DNA from: an uncultured Eubacteriales bacterium
GTDB lineage: Bacteria > Bacillota > Clostridia > Lachnospirales > Lachnospiraceae
Reading direction: 5' to 3'
Assembly (NCBI GenBank): GCA_900544525.1
Contig: UQVN01000009.1
Location: forward strand, 1-28,521
Length of the DNA: 28,521 nt
Made by a program: the position numbers and the translations under genes. Of the stretch, positions 28,485 through 28,521 are shown one piece after another. The notes beneath the pieces are model-generated. The model saw only the letters and a program-made list of their open reading frames with translations, was not told the origin of the DNA and did no database searches. Position 1 is the first letter of the stretch; every line of letters begins with the position of its first letter.

Positions 28485-28521
28485 GATATTTATAGAATAG
28501 AAACCCACATAAAACCAATAT

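Noticed and set aside
28414..28518. N-terminal extension of the DeoR-family protein
   Set aside because: These 35 codons cover the -35/-10 elements and are Tyr/Phe-rich; ATG at 28413 has AAGGAG and starts the conserved helix-turn-helix.

Overview
The window looks like chromosome from a low-GC, spore-forming Clostridia species, most likely a Lachnospiraceae-type gut anaerobe. The reasons are the AT-rich codon use, the strong Shine-Dalgarno sequences, tRNA genes without an encoded CCA, and the classical block of sporulation and cell-maintenance genes (spoVT, hup, rqcP, yabP, yabQ, divIC, spoIIE, tilS, hpt, ftsH). I saw no phage, insertion sequence or CRISPR array.

Bases 1-11442 are conserved housekeeping and sporulation genes, nearly all on the plus strand. 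In order they are a PrsA-like foldase lipoprotein (its start lies just off the left edge), SpoVT, HU, the ribosome-rescue protein RqcP, YabP/YabQ (spore coat and cortex), a DivIC/FtsB-like division protein, a tRNA with anticodon CAT, SpoIIE, TilS, Hpt and FtsH. One minus-strand gene, a DUF2871-type membrane protein, sits between the tRNA and spoIIE and has its own promoter buried in a perfect inverted repeat. Several promoters can be read directly. They include a Spo0A-type spoIIE promoter with a 22-bp spacer and a SigE-like promoter before yabP.

Bases 11443-14427 hold a possible short C-rich RNA, stacked terminators, and a cytoplasmic GH13 amylase/neopullulanase. Four intergenic regions (near 1870, 2513, 4239 and 11638) carry copies of one 75-100 bp repeat, each directly downstream of a Rho-independent terminator.

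Bases 14428-27173 are a complete myo-inositol catabolic locus: a LacI-type regulator, then iolC, iolD, iolB, a GPH-type sugar:cation symporter, a cytidylate-kinase-like protein, iolG (copy 1), iolE, iolG (copy 2), iolA and iolJ. Together these would import inositol and take it through 2-keto-inositol, diketo-inositol, 5-deoxyglucuronate, DKG and DKG-phosphate to DHAP plus malonic semialdehyde, and then to acetyl-CoA. A repeated TTGCGTG motif lies in the promoters of both the regulator gene and iolC and is the likely operator. The kinase-like gene is the one member with no place in the known pathway.

The right end has a tRNA-Tyr/tRNA-Leu pair with a near-consensus promoter, a 17-bp-stem bidirectional terminator, and a convergent DeoR-family regulator on the minus strand. 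The targets of that regulator probably lie outside the window.
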